A stretch of DNA of 64,000 nt from Streptomyces sp. NBC_00461 (GTDB lineage Bacteria; Actinomycetota; Actinomycetes; Streptomycetales; Streptomycetaceae): NCBI RefSeq assembly GCF_036013935.1, contig NZ_CP107902.1, positions 558,001 to 622,000 on the forward strand, written 5' to 3'. Under the pieces are notes generated by a model, which saw only the letters and a list, made by a program, of their open reading frames with translations, was not told where the DNA came from and did not search any database. This document shows positions 25,769 through 34,639 of this stretch, piece by piece. Position 1 is the stretch's first letter. Each line of letters begins with the position of its first letter. The position numbers and the translations under genes were made by a program.

Positions 25769-25961
25769 GGTGACCTCCTGGGATCGGGCGGTGGGAAGCA
25801 CAGCTTGTCATGCCTGGCGGTGTGCCGAGCACCGGCACCATCCTCGGGCTCCGGCTTCATGAGGGTCGCCTCGCGGGTATCGCGTCCCAGCCGGGCGCAC
25901 CACGAGGGTGTTCGTCTCACAGAGGTGAGCATGGAAAGGCTACGGGACGGGCTGGCGGGAG

Positions 25962-26634
25962 GCCCTTCCTCCACCGTTCGGCGGCCAGGGGCTCAACCTC
26001 GGGGTCGGCGACCCGATGAACCTCGGCTGGAAGCTCGACGCCGTGGTCACCGGGAGGGCACCCGAAGGGCTGCTCGACAGTTATGACGCCGAGCGCCGGC
26101 CCCTCGGCGCTTGGGTACTGGACTGGACACGGGCCCAGATCGGGGTGCTGCGCGCAGACGCCAAGTCGGCTGCGCTCCGGGAGATCGTCGCCGAGCTGCT
26201 GAGCACCCGGGACGGTACGACCTACGCGGTCAAGAAGATCTCCGTTGTCACGCAGCGGATCGACCTGCCCGGCGACCATCCGCTGGTCGGCCGGCTCGTC
26301 CCGACCTGTGGCTGAGGGACGGTTCCCGTCTGGTCGACCACGGTCACGGCGGCGGTTTCCTGCTGCTCGATCACACACCGGACGGCGCGTTCGCGCGCCT
26401 CGCCACGGCATGGACCGGCCGAGTCAGCAGCGTGACCGACGACCACGCGACGCCGACCGGAGTGTTGGTACGCCCGGAGTGTTGGTATGCCTGGACGGAG
26501 TCGTCGCATGGGCCACCGACATCACCGAGACCGCCGACACCATCGGCTTCGCCGCCGGCGCAGCCCTCGAAGCCGCCCTGCGCCGATGGACCGGCGCGCC
26601 ATCGTCCTCACCCGAGCACGCGCCGGTGGGTTGA
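25962..26634 (+). pseudogene. C-terminal remnant of an FAD-dependent aromatic hydroxylase (rifampicin-monooxygenase-like)
   Basis: The remnant starts inside the second FAD motif ([20 protein letters not shown]) and continues with [17 protein letters not shown] and [20 protein letters not shown], hallmarks of Rox-type monooxygenases. The first 300 or so residues are missing. A one-base frameshift near 26300 breaks LVGRLVP from [21 protein letters not shown] 17-bp tandem duplication (26457-26473 and 26474-26490, one mismatch) then shifts the frame again before VCLDGVVAWATD and the TGA at 26632. It cannot make a working enzyme. It is not obviously derived from the intact monooxygenase at 23535, which is a different subgroup. 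Confidence 0.8.
26457..26490 (+). repeat. 17-bp tandem duplication inside the monooxygenase remnant
   Basis: CCGGAGTGTTGGTACGC followed directly by CCGGAGTGTTGGTATGC. Removing one copy restores the reading frame across TGVLVCLDGVVAWA. Confidence 0.9.
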
Positions 26635-26819
26635 TCCCAGTCCGTGGCGAGGGCGATCCGGCCGTCGGTGGTGAGGGCGGATGCTGTCGAATTTGCCGAG
26701 GGCGCACCGGCCGCGATGAGTTCCGGCCGAGTCACGAGTCTGATCTGGTGACCGTCGTAGAACGGCGTACGCCGCTGCCCAGCACCAGACACGCGACACG
26801 CGACAACACGGAGGACACC

Positions 26820-27602
26820 ATGACCACCACGCCGGATGACCCGACCCCCACGCTGCCCGGCCGCCCGCCCGTGGTCGACCTGGCCACCTGGCAGACCGCC
26901 CGGGACGAGCTGCTGGTCCGCGAGAAGGCCCACACCCGCGAGGGCGATGCCATCGCCGCCGCCCGCCGCAAACTGCCGATGGTGGAGTTCGACGGGACGG
27001 TCGAGGTCGTCGGACCCGACGGCCCGGTCCCGTTCCTCGATCTGTTCCAGGACCGCGACGAACTCGTGGTCTACAAGCACATGTGGTACGACGGCGCGCC
27101 GCACCAGGGGCAGTGCGAAGGCTGCACCACCACGGCCTGGCACCTGAAGGACGCCGTCTACCTCAACGCGCGCGACGTCTCGTTCGCCGTCCTCACCTCG
27201 GGCCGCCCGGACGAGGTGGCCTCCTACGTCGAGTTCATGGGCTACACCCAGCCCTGGTACTCGGTACGCGACCTGGACGCGCCGGTCGGCCACAGCATGG
27301 GGTCCATCACCTGCTTCCTGCGCGACGGCGACGGCGTGTTCCTCACGTACTCCACAACCGGCCGTGGCAACGAGCGGGTCAACGGGTCCCTCGGCCTGCT
27401 CGACCTGACCCCTTACGGCCGCGGCGAGGCGTGGGAGGACAACCCCGAGGGCTGGCCCGAGGGACGCAGCGCATGCTGGTCCTGGCGCTCGGATGCGGAA
27501 GGGAACGCCACCTGGGGCCCGACCAGCCGCCCCGTGCCGCAGTGGACCCGCCCCGGCGCGACCCCCGTGGAGGCCCTCGGTCGGAACGGCCACCACCACT
27601 GA
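26820..27602 (+). CDS. DUF899 family thioredoxin-like protein
   Basis: A 260-residue protein with PPVVDLATWQTARDELLVRE, AHTREGDAIAAARRKLPMVE, and FLDLFQDRDELVVYKHMWYD, followed by CEGCTTTAWHL. These are signatures of DUF899, a predicted thioredoxin-fold family; the CEGC pair occupies the expected redox position. The reaction is not established. The GHSMGSITCFLRDGDGVFLT and C-terminal YGRGEAWEDNPEGWP segments are also family-typical. GGAGG sits 6-7 nt before the ATG. It is closed by a strong hairpin shared with the convergent VOC gene. Confidence 0.88.
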   Translation: MTTTPDDPTPTLPGRPPVVDLATWQTARDELLVREKAHTREGDAIAAARRKLPMVEFDGTVEVVGPDGPVPFLDLFQDRDELVVYKHMWYDGAPHQGQCEGCTTTAWHLKDAVYLNARDVSFAVLTSGRPDEVASYVEFMGYTQPWYSVRDLDAPVGHSMGSITCFLRDGDGVFLTYSTTGRGNERVNGSLGLLDLTPYGRGEAWEDNPEGWPEGRSACWSWRSDAEGNATWGPTSRPVPQWTRPGATPVEALGRNGHHH

Positions 27603-27709
27603 CGCGCCGTCGTCGCATGCGTTTCGCCGCATTCGCGTTGCCACTACCCGCTGCCTCGACCTTCCCTGACGGTCATCGCGGTGTCCTGGCGAGCAGCAGT
27701 CGGTTGCAC

Positions 27710-27740
27710 TGGTCGGGCACACGGTTGCTGTGCCCGACCA
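27710..27740. terminator. Bidirectional terminator hairpin
   Basis: TGGTCGGGCACA (27710-27721) and its exact complement (27729-27740) form a 12-bp stem with a 7-nt loop between the convergent DUF899 and VOC genes. Confidence 0.85.
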
Positions 27741-27753
27741 AGCGCTCCTCCGA

Positions 27754-28128
27754 TTACAAATACGGCTGGGTGATCAGCTCAATGGCGTGACCGGCGGGGT
27801 CCTTGAAGTACACCCCTCGACCACCGTGCTCATTGTTGATCTCGCCGGGGCGCCGCATCTGCGGATCGGCCCAGTGCTCGATGCCGCGATCACGCAGTCG
27901 TCCGTAAGCCCGATCGAACAGTTCCTCGTCGACCAGGAACGCGTAGTGCTGCATCTGGATTTCCACCGGAGGCTCGGCGAACTGAAGCAACACCCCGTCG
28001 GACAGCTGGATGTTGGTGAACGGGCCCCAGGACGGTGCTTCCGGAAGTTCCAGCAACTCACGGAAGAACCGAGCCGAATCGTTGCGATCCTTGGAGGCGA
28101 TGATGGTGTGGTTGAACGTGACTGCCAT
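27754..28128 (-). CDS. VOC family protein (glyoxalase/bleomycin-resistance fold)
   Basis: A 124-residue protein: MAVTFNHTIIASKDRNDSAR, FFRELLELPEAPSWGPF, a central HYAFLVDEELFDRAYGRLRD, and HGGRGVYFKDPAGHAIELIT. The His in FNHTI, His in QHYAF and Glu in AIELIT are in the positions of the three metal ligands of active VOC enzymes. It is therefore more likely to be a true metalloenzyme than the other VOC genes here. Substrate is unknown. GAGGTC lies before the ATG at 28128. Confidence 0.85.
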   Translation of the reverse strand: MAVTFNHTIIASKDRNDSARFFRELLELPEAPSWGPFTNIQLSDGVLLQFAEPPVEIQMQHYAFLVDEELFDRAYGRLRDRGIEHWADPQMRRPGEINNEHGGRGVYFKDPAGHAIELITQPYL

Positions 28129-28378
28129 GTAGCTGACCTCGCTGTTGCTCGACACGAAAAAGGACTCGTGGTGCACGAGCACTGGGAGGTCCGCGTGCCG
28201 AACGGAGGGGGTGCCTTCCAGGCACCCGCTGTGCGATCAGCCCACCACCGGGTAGCCAATCCGTGTGTGGCGTAGCGCCGGTCCGGTGTTCACACCGGGG
28301 ACACTACTTGATCCCATTGGCAGGGACAACGGCACAGCGCCCGGCTGCTGTTGGGCTCGTCACGCAGCATTGGACGAG

Positions 28379-28421
28379 GTCAGTGGTCCACGGAACGCAC
28401 GGGTCAGTGGTCCACGGAACG
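28379..28421. repeat. Direct repeat at the 3' end of a membrane-protein gene
   Basis: GTCAGTGGTCCACGGAACG occurs at 28379-28397 and again at 28403-28421 (24-bp period). The repeat contains the codons RSVDH and the stop of the minus-strand gene, so the gene end is duplicated in frame. Confidence 0.85.
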
Positions 28422-29063
28422 GAGGTCTCGGTAGAGGAACCACGCCGTACCTGCGACGACCACCCCGCAGACCGTGGGCACGAGCAACCACGGCAGGCCC
28501 GTCCATACGGTACACAGGCCCACGACGGCGCAGGAGGCACCCGCAACGATGAGCAGCCACTTGCCATACGGGCGCCAGCTGAAGACGCCGGGATCGCGGG
28601 GCCTGACCAAGCGCACTGCGCCGAACGCGAGGGTCAACGCAGCCAGCAGCCCAGCGAACGTGCCGACAGCGGCGGTCATTTGGGGTTCGTCGCGCGGTGC
28701 GTCGGAGGAATTCTGACGAACCTCTCCCCCGGCGACCACCACAACGACGCCGCGCCAGACAGTACCGGTGACACGGTCCCCCCGCTGAAGCCCCCTCAGC
28801 ACCGGCCCCGGGTCCCCGAACGGCACGACCACCCTCGCGAACGGCGCCTGGCCGAGCAGGGTCGCCCTCATGTTCTTGTTGGAATTACGGGTGCCTTCGA
28901 CAGTGAAGGTGAGCTGCCGCAGGCAGTCCTCCGACCTCGGTATCACCGTGCGGGCCGCACACGCCTCGGCCGCCGTGTACTCCCGGTAGAGGGCGCGGTC
29001 ATTGGGCAGCCAGGTGGAGAAGACGAGATAGCAGGCCAGCGCGGCGGCCAGGGACGACAACAC
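28404..29063 (-). CDS. Membrane protein of unknown function
   Basis: A protein of about 219 residues with an N-terminal hydrophobic helix (LSSLAAALACYLVFSTWL), an extracytoplasmic region with two Cys (AACAAR-like CAARTVIPRSEDCLRQ) and a beta-rich stretch (RGDRVTGTVWRGVVVVVAGG). Three helices follow near the C-terminus (VGTFAGLLAALTLAFGAV, WLLIVAGASCAVVGLCTV, LLVPTVCGVVVAGTAWFLY). The topology resembles membrane-anchored proteins with one external domain. I do not recognise the family. Start is uncertain: GTG 29063 is used, with TTG 29075 possible. A near-palindrome lies just upstream, and the gene is divergent from the DauR-like regulator. Confidence 0.6.
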   Translation of the reverse strand: MLSSLAAALACYLVFSTWLPNDRALYREYTAAEACAARTVIPRSEDCLRQLTFTVEGTRNSNKNMRATLLGQAPFARVVVPFGDPGPVLRGLQRGDRVTGTVWRGVVVVVAGGEVRQNSSDAPRDEPQMTAAVGTFAGLLAALTLAFGAVRLVRPRDPGVFSWRPYGKWLLIVAGASCAVVGLCTVWTGLPWLLVPTVCGVVVAGTAWFLYRDLRSVDH

Positions 29064-29068
29064 TTTAG

Positions 29069-29082
29069 ACTGCAATTACAGT
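29069..29082. promoter_or_regulatory. Near-palindrome in the divergent promoter region
   Basis: ACTGCAATTACAGT differs from a perfect palindrome at one pair. It lies in AT-rich sequence between the membrane gene and the DauR-like regulator and may be an operator for either. Confidence 0.35.
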
Positions 29083-29277
29083 TCTAGACAGATATGACAG
29101 GCCGGAGTACCGTGCCTTCAGGAGGTACAACGGGTTCCAGGTCGCCCACCCGCCGGCACGCCGGACACAGAGCCGACAGCGATCAGGGGCCGTTCTCAGA
29201 CGCGCTTCATTGCCGAGGTTTGCGTCCTCGTCCCCTCCGCCGCACGCCCCGTATCCGCAGCCGGCAAAAGAGGATTC

Positions 29278-29964
29278 ATGGATCACGTCGCCACTACCGC
29301 GCCACAAGGCCGGCGTGCCGAAACCGACGGACTCGGCCCTGCCGCGGAGGATGAGCACCTCATCCGGGAGGCCGAGAAGATCGCCGTTGCGCTGGGCCGG
29401 ATGTTCCCCGGGTTGTGCGAGGTGGTACTGCACGACCTGCGCGATCCGCAGCACGCGATCAGGACCATCGAGAACAACCTCTCCGGACGCCAGGTAGGGG
29501 ACTCCGCCACCGAGTTGGGCCTGGCTCGTATCGCCGACCCGGCGTATCCCAGCGTGATCCAGAACTACCCCAACCAGTTCCCGGACGGACGCCCGGCCAA
29601 GAGCACGTCCATCGGCATCAAGAACGCCGCGGGCGACTACATCGCGGCGCTGTGCCTGAACCTCGATGTGTCCGTACTGTCCCCGGTCACCCTGGCACTG
29701 TCGAATCTGGTCGCCACCGACACCGAGGACCGTGACCGGCCCTTGGAGAGCCTGCGCGACCGCAACGCTCGCGAGCTGCGCCAGACCATCGAGGCCCTGG
29801 CCGCGGAACGCGCCGGCACTCCCCGCTCGCTGAGCCGCAAGGACAAGAAGGAACTGGTGCAGCAACTGCACCGGGACGGCTTCTTCGACTCTCGTGACGC
29901 CGCGCAGGCCATCGCCGATCTGCTGGGTGTGTCCCGGGCGACGGTCTACAACTACACCAAGTGA
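29278..29964 (+). CDS. YheO/DauR-type PAS-like transcriptional regulator
   Basis: A 228-residue regulator. The N-terminal two thirds form the YheO PAS-like sensor (MFPGLCEVVLHDLRDPQHAI, then GRPAKSTSIGIKNAAGDYIA, ALCLNLDVS), and the end is a helix-turn-helix of the DauR type (DAAQAIADLLGVSRATVYNY). In Pseudomonas DauR represses D-arginine catabolism, and other members regulate D-amino-acid genes. GAGG precedes the ATG at 29278. Two PLP enzymes for D- and L-hydroxy amino acids follow on the same strand, so this is probably their substrate-sensing regulator. Confidence 0.85.
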   Translation: MDHVATTAPQGRRAETDGLGPAAEDEHLIREAEKIAVALGRMFPGLCEVVLHDLRDPQHAIRTIENNLSGRQVGDSATELGLARIADPAYPSVIQNYPNQFPDGRPAKSTSIGIKNAAGDYIAALCLNLDVSVLSPVTLALSNLVATDTEDRDRPLESLRDRNARELRQTIEALAAERAGTPRSLSRKDKKELVQQLHRDGFFDSRDAAQAIADLLGVSRATVYNYTK

Positions 29965-30385
29965 AGGGGGGGTTCATGTCCCGCGCCGGTTGGCCCGGCC
30001 CCACGTTCACGGCGCTGTCGCTGATTGACAGTGTGGGCGCGATGTCGCCGGTCGGCCACGCATCGCATGTCGCCGTGCCCGGCGGCCTGCCCCCTCGCGC
30101 CGATCGGCTGCCAGTCGCGCTTGATGGCGGCGACCTCGCCGGTGAGCCGTTTGCCGTGCAGGCCGAGCAGGTGCTGTGCAATGTCGACAAGACGCCCGTG
30201 TGCACAGGCACCGGCCGCGCGAAAATGCCGCCCCCGCCTCTGCTGCGGTCTGTCCGCGCCGGCCCGCCGCACGGGCGAGAGCCGGGATCGGTCTCCAGGA
30301 CCTCTACGTCGACCTTTACCTCTACGTCGGCCTCTACCTCTCCCCTACCTCGGACTGGCCTGCTCTAGACACTGGACATCGCTCT
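29965..30385. other. Gap with a pyrimidine-rich repeat upstream of the PLP enzyme genes
   Basis: About 420 bp without a supported gene. CTCTACGTCG / CCTTTACCTCTACGTCGGCC repeats at about 30300-30345 form a short tandem-like block. The downstream promoter probably lies here, but no convincing hexamers were picked. Confidence 0.4.
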
Positions 30386-31561
30386 GTGAACACCACGCAC
30401 ACCACGCACACCACCGCAAAGTCGCTCGCCGACCCCGACACGCCCTTCGCGGTCGTCGACAAGTACAAGGCGCTGCGCAACATCGAGCGCCTCGCGGCCA
30501 GGACCGACCAACTCGGCGTCACCCTGCGCCCGCACGTCAAGACCGCCAAGAGCCTCGACGTCGCCGCCCTCCTGAACGGCGGCACGCCCCGCCCCGTCAC
30601 CGTCTCCACGCTCGCCGAGGCCGAGGCATTCGCCGACGGCGGCTACACCGACATCACGTACGCCGTCGGCATCGACCCGCACAAGCTCCCCCGTGTGATC
30701 GCTCTCCTGCGCCGTGGCGTGCGCCTGCGCATCCTGCTCGACAGCCGTGAGCAGGCAGAGTTCGTCACCGACGCAGCCCGCCGGGCCGGTATCGGGATTC
30801 CCACCCAGATCGAAATCGACTGCGACGGCCACCGCGGCGGCCTCAAGACCGACGCGCCCGCGCTGGTTGAGATCGGTCGTCTCCTGCACGACGCCGGCTG
30901 CCTGGACGGCGTGCTGACGCACGCAGGCGAGTCCTACTTCGCCTACTCCCCTGTGGAGCAGTGCCTCGCCGCGGAGAACGAACGCGACGCCGCAGTCACC
31001 GCCGCCGAGAAGCTGCGCTCAGCCGGCCTGCCCGTCGCCACTGTCAGCGTCGGCTCCACACCCACCGCCCACGCCGCCGAGGACCTCACCGGCGTCACCG
31101 AACTGCGCGCCGGCAACTACGTCTTCTTCGACCTGGTCATGGCCGGTCTCGGCGTCTGCCTGATGGACGACCTCGCCTTGTCGGTCGTCGTCACCGTCAT
31201 CGGTCACCGACCCGAGTACGGGTGGATCGTCACCGACGGCGGCTGGATGGCCATGTCCCGTGACCGCGGCACCGCCGTCCAGGCCCAGGATCAGGGTTAC
31301 GGCCTCGTCACCGACCTCGACGGCCGCCTTGTCCCCGGCCTCGTCATGACGGCTGCGAGCCAGGAGCACGGCACCCTCACCGCCCGCGACGGAGCCACGC
31401 TGCCCGGCCTGTCCGTGGGCACACGGCTGCGCATCCTGCCCAACCACGCCTGCGCCACCGCCGCCCAGCACCACGGCTATCACGTCACCGACAGCTCCCG
31501 AAGCACCGCCGGCCCCGCGCCCGCGATCGAGGCATTCTGGCCGCGCGTCACGGGCTGGTAG
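30386..31561 (+). CDS. DSD1-type D-amino-acid dehydratase (fold-type III PLP enzyme)
   Basis: A 391-residue enzyme of the D-serine dehydratase/D-threonine aldolase group. The PLP lysine is Lys52 in LRPHVKTAKS. The barrel contains QIEIDCDGHRGGL and GVLTHAGESYFAYS, and the C-terminal beta domain has ILPNHACATA, whose His-x-Cys binds zinc in D-serine dehydratases. The family includes D-serine, D-threonine and D-threo-3-hydroxyaspartate dehydratases. GTG 30386 gives the N-terminus directly before ADPDTPFAVVD. Sixty bp later on the same strand lies a serine-racemase-like enzyme, and upstream a DauR-like regulator. A joint D/L-hydroxy-amino-acid pathway is likely. Confidence 0.88.
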   Translation: MNTTHTTHTTAKSLADPDTPFAVVDKYKALRNIERLAARTDQLGVTLRPHVKTAKSLDVAALLNGGTPRPVTVSTLAEAEAFADGGYTDITYAVGIDPHKLPRVIALLRRGVRLRILLDSREQAEFVTDAARRAGIGIPTQIEIDCDGHRGGLKTDAPALVEIGRLLHDAGCLDGVLTHAGESYFAYSPVEQCLAAENERDAAVTAAEKLRSAGLPVATVSVGSTPTAHAAEDLTGVTELRAGNYVFFDLVMAGLGVCLMDDLALSVVVTVIGHRPEYGWIVTDGGWMAMSRDRGTAVQAQDQGYGLVTDLDGRLVPGLVMTAASQEHGTLTARDGATLPGLSVGTRLRILPNHACATAAQHHGYHVTDSSRSTAGPAPAIEAFWPRVTGW

Positions 31562-31621
31562 CTCTCGCCCGAGTACACACAGGCTTCTGGTCCGACTTCT
31601 CACCACCGCAAGGAATCCACC

Positions 31622-32620
31622 ATGGCCGCTGCACAGCCTGTTTCGTTCGACGACGTCCGCGAGGCCGCCGCACGTCTCGACGGGATCGCCCACCGCACCC
31701 CCGTTCTCACCTCCCGCACCCTCAACGCCCTGGTCGGCGCCGAGGTGTTCATCAAGTGCGAGAACTTCCAGCGCATCGGCGCCTTCAAGTTCCGCGGCGC
31801 CTACAACGCCGCCGCCCAACTGCCCGCCGAACAGCTGGCCAAGGGCATCGCGGCCTACTCATCCGGCAACCACGCCCAGGCCACCGCCCTCGCCGCCCGC
31901 GAACTGGGCACCACCGCGGTCATCCTCATGCCCGAGGACGCCCCTCGGAACAAGATGGATGCCACCGCCGGCTACGGCGCGGAGATCGTCACCTACGACC
32001 GGTACACCCAGGACCGCACCGCCCTCGGCGAGGCCCTCGCCGTCGAACGCGGCCTGGCGCTCATCCCGCCCTACGACCACCCTCATGTCATCGCCGGACA
32101 GGGCACCGCGGCCCTGGAACTCTTCGCGGAAACCGGCGAACTCGACGCTCTCGTCGTACCCGTCGGCGGCGGCGGCCTCATCGCCGGCAGCGCCATCACC
32201 GCCACGGCGCTTCACCCCGGCATCAAGATCATCGGCGTCGAACCGGAAGCAGGCGACGACACCAAACGTTCCCTGGCCGGCGGCGAACGCGTGACCATCC
32301 CCGTGCCCCACACCATTGCCGACGGCCAAGCCCTGCCCACTCCCGGCGAGATCACCTTTCCCATCAACCAGCGGCTGGTCAACGCCATCGCCCTCGTCAG
32401 CGACGACGACATCATCGACGCCATGCGCTTCGCCTTCGAACACCTGAAGATCGTCCTCGAACCCAGCGGCGCCACCGCCCTGGCCGCCCTCATGGCCCGG
32501 CGTCTCGAACATCTCCCGCGCAGGATCGGCATCATCGCCTCCGGGGGCAACATCAGCGCCCAACGGTTCGCAGAACTCATCAACCGCGGCGAGCACGATG
32601 GCGCGGCGGCCACAGGCTGA
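31622..32620 (+). CDS. Serine racemase / threo-3-hydroxyaspartate ammonia-lyase-like PLP enzyme
   Basis: A 332-residue fold-type II PLP enzyme. Lys56 (GAFKFRGAYN) binds PLP, Ser81 (YSSGNHAQA) is where the re-face catalytic Ser of serine racemase lies, and VVPVGGGGLIAGS is the phosphate loop. VTYDRYTQDR, IPPYDHPHVIAGQGTAALEL and GVEPEAGDD match from memory the eukaryote-like serine racemase/hydroxyaspartate lyase subgroup better than biosynthetic IlvA, and the regulatory ACT domain is missing. AAGGA precedes the ATG. Together with the DSD1 gene it would deaminate both D and L forms of a beta-hydroxy amino acid (serine or 3-hydroxyaspartate) to keto acids and ammonia. The exact substrate is inference. 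Confidence 0.85.
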   Translation: MAAAQPVSFDDVREAAARLDGIAHRTPVLTSRTLNALVGAEVFIKCENFQRIGAFKFRGAYNAAAQLPAEQLAKGIAAYSSGNHAQATALAARELGTTAVILMPEDAPRNKMDATAGYGAEIVTYDRYTQDRTALGEALAVERGLALIPPYDHPHVIAGQGTAALELFAETGELDALVVPVGGGGLIAGSAITATALHPGIKIIGVEPEAGDDTKRSLAGGERVTIPVPHTIADGQALPTPGEITFPINQRLVNAIALVSDDDIIDAMRFAFEHLKIVLEPSGATALAALMARRLEHLPRRIGIIASGGNISAQRFAELINRGEHDGAAATG

Positions 32621-32812
32621 GGTCCTTGACGACCTTGACGACCTTCACCCGCGGGCGCGTCGACAGTGCCTTGTCACCAAGCACGTTGGGGCCGCGACGG
32701 GGAAGGAGCCGAAGTCAGTGACTGACCGAGGGGTCAGAGGGCAGGGTCCACGGCGCTGTCGACGGGGGCGCCGTCTGCCGCCGGTTCGGGGAGAGCCGGG
32801 CCAGGCATGTGA

Positions 32813-33136
32813 GGCCTCGTCGTCGTACCCGCGGGCCAGTTCCTGCCGCTCGACTCGGCGCGCGCAGACGAGACCGCGGTCTGGCTCGAGTTCGCGTTGC
32901 CCGCACGTACGGATCCCGCTCTGGGCTCGATCGCCGACGAACTCCACGACGGGCTGCGGACGGTCGCCGACCGTCTGCTGGACCGCCTGAGCGTGCAGGC
33001 CCCACTGGCGACGGAACACCTCGCCGCAGTCCTGGACGGCCTCGTCCTCAACGCGGCCCTCCACCCCGATCGACTGCAGCCCGACACCCTGCGGGCGGTA
33101 CTGCGGCGGCGGCACTTGGCGCGCAGCTACCTGCGG
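32813..33136 (+). pseudogene. TetR family regulator, C-terminal fragment
   Basis: The frame after TGA 32810 reads GLVVVPAGQFLPLDSARADE, TAVWLEFALPARTDPALGSI, then LRTVADRLLDRL and HLAAVLDGLVLNAALHPDRL. This is the ligand-binding end of a BetI-type TetR protein (the consensus DxARADETxVWLxFxARA and DGLxLxALxxPDxL). The DNA-binding half is absent, and the preceding sequence is not TetR-like in any frame. It lies next to a convergent MFS exporter and upstream of a transposase remnant, so it is probably the former repressor of that exporter, cut by a rearrangement. Confidence 0.7.
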
Positions 33137-33178
33137 CCCCACAACCCGAGCCGCCACCCCCGTCGCGGGTGGCGAGCG

Positions 33179-34453
33179 CTACCCCGGCTCCCCCGGCGTT
33201 GCCGTCGGCGGTGCGACGTGAGTGGCTTCGCCCATCGGCCGGCCCGCAGTGGCGTGCCGGGCTTCCGTCGAGGTTTCCACGGCCGACGCAGTGATCACCT
33301 CGGAGCGTCGGCTGCCCCGGTCCATGAGGCCGCCGGTGAAGGCCAGACCGAGGCCCGCTACGGCAAGTGCGGCGCCCACCAGGTTGGGCGAGGCCCAGCC
33401 CCAGCCCGCGGAGATGGCCAGTCCGCCCAGCCAGGCGCCGCCCGCGTTGGCCAGATTGAAGGCGGAGTGATTGGAGGCCGCGGCCATCGTGGGAGCGTTC
33501 TTCGCCTTGGCCATGAGCAGCATCTGGACGGGCGTGGTGATGAAGGAGCCCATCGCGCCGATGAAGGTGATCGTCACCAGGGCCGGCACAGTGCTGTGGA
33601 CGGCGAAATAGAACGCCACCAACCCTACGGCGAGCAGAGTGAGCCCCGCATACAGGGTCGGGCGCAGGGCACGGTCCGTGAGGGGGCCCGCGATCAGCGT
33701 GCCGAGCGTCATGCCGACTCCGTACAGCGCGAGGACCAGCGTGGTCGAGGAGTCGGAGATGCCCGTCAGATGCGTCAGCATCGGCACGAGGTAGCTGTAG
33801 ACGGCGAAGAACCCGCCGAACCCCACAACAGCCGTGGCCAGGCCGATCGCCACCTGCCTGTTGCCCATGGCCCGCATCTCGTGCCGGATGCCGGACTGCC
33901 GGCCGCGTGGCTGGTGGGGGACGAACAGGGCCAGCGCGGCGAGGGCGACGAGGCCTATGACGGCGACGGCGCCGTAGGCGGACCGCCAGCCGAACTGCTG
34001 CCCGAGGGCGGTGCCGGCCGGGACGCCGACGATGTTCGCGACGGTCAGCCCGAGGAACATCTTCGAGACAGCGCGCGCAGCCCGCTCGGGAGCGACCAGC
34101 CGGGAGGCGACAACGGCACCGACGCCGAACAGCGCCCCGTGCGGCAGCCCCGCCAGGAAACGCGCCGCGAACAGCAGACCGAAGTCAGGGGCGAGCGCGG
34201 ACGCGACGTTGCCGACCACGAACAGGCCCGAGAGGAGCAGCAGGAGCCGTTTGTGCGGTACGCGCGCACCGATACCGGTCAGCAGAGGGGCACCGACAAC
34301 CACACCGAGCGCATAGGCCGACACGAGGTTGCCGGCGTGTGGCACCGACACACCGACCCCGTCGGCTATCTGGGGCAGCAGCCCCATCGTGGCGAACTCG
34401 GTCGTGCCGATACCGAAGGCGACGACAGCCAGGGCCAGCAGAGCCAAAGGCAT
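33179..34453 (-). CDS. MFS transporter (DHA1, AraJ/CmlA-like)
   Basis: A 424-residue drug-type exporter with 12 predicted helices. The start MPLALLALAVVAFGIGTTEF, the ATMGLLPQIADGVGVSVPHA segment and LVSAYALGVVVGAPLLTG are typical of the AraJ/arabinose-efflux and chloramphenicol-resistance group. RLLLLLSGLFVVGNVASALA and ARFLAGLPHGALFGVGAVVA follow as helices 3-5. The C-terminus is a short soluble tail. The frame stays open upstream, but ATG 34453 is the natural family start. It faces a TetR remnant, and its 5' side abuts an ISL3 transposase remnant, suggesting the regulator was lost by insertion and deletion. Its substrate is unknown. Confidence 0.88.
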   Translation of the reverse strand: MPLALLALAVVAFGIGTTEFATMGLLPQIADGVGVSVPHAGNLVSAYALGVVVGAPLLTGIGARVPHKRLLLLLSGLFVVGNVASALAPDFGLLFAARFLAGLPHGALFGVGAVVASRLVAPERAARAVSKMFLGLTVANIVGVPAGTALGQQFGWRSAYGAVAVIGLVALAALALFVPHQPRGRQSGIRHEMRAMGNRQVAIGLATAVVGFGGFFAVYSYLVPMLTHLTGISDSSTTLVLALYGVGMTLGTLIAGPLTDRALRPTLYAGLTLLAVGLVAFYFAVHSTVPALVTITFIGAMGSFITTPVQMLLMAKAKNAPTMAAASNHSAFNLANAGGAWLGGLAISAGWGWASPNLVGAALAVAGLGLAFTGGLMDRGSRRSEVITASAVETSTEARHATAGRPMGEATHVAPPTATPGEPG

Positions 34454-34639
34454 GGTGCGGGAGAACCTTTCAACGACAGCAGTCCAGCGACAGGAGAGCA
34501 GAGAACGGCCGAGGTCGTCGAACTCCCGCGGCCGGCCGGGTCGAGCGCCATTGCCCGCGCGTCCCCAAACAGGGGAAGCCCACAAACAGTGCAGCAGCGG
34601 CAGGACACCACGCATTCCAAGATCGGGACACACCCCTAC

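Noticed and set aside
24405-25862. A long plus-strand open frame through the monooxygenase start and the following gap
   Set aside because: It is antisense of the FAD monooxygenase and DUF5302 genes at its two ends, with no start, ribosome site or domain.
26424-27722. A 432-codon minus-strand open frame opposite the DUF899 gene
   Set aside because: DUF899 on the plus strand carries family motifs and a ribosome site; the minus frame has none.
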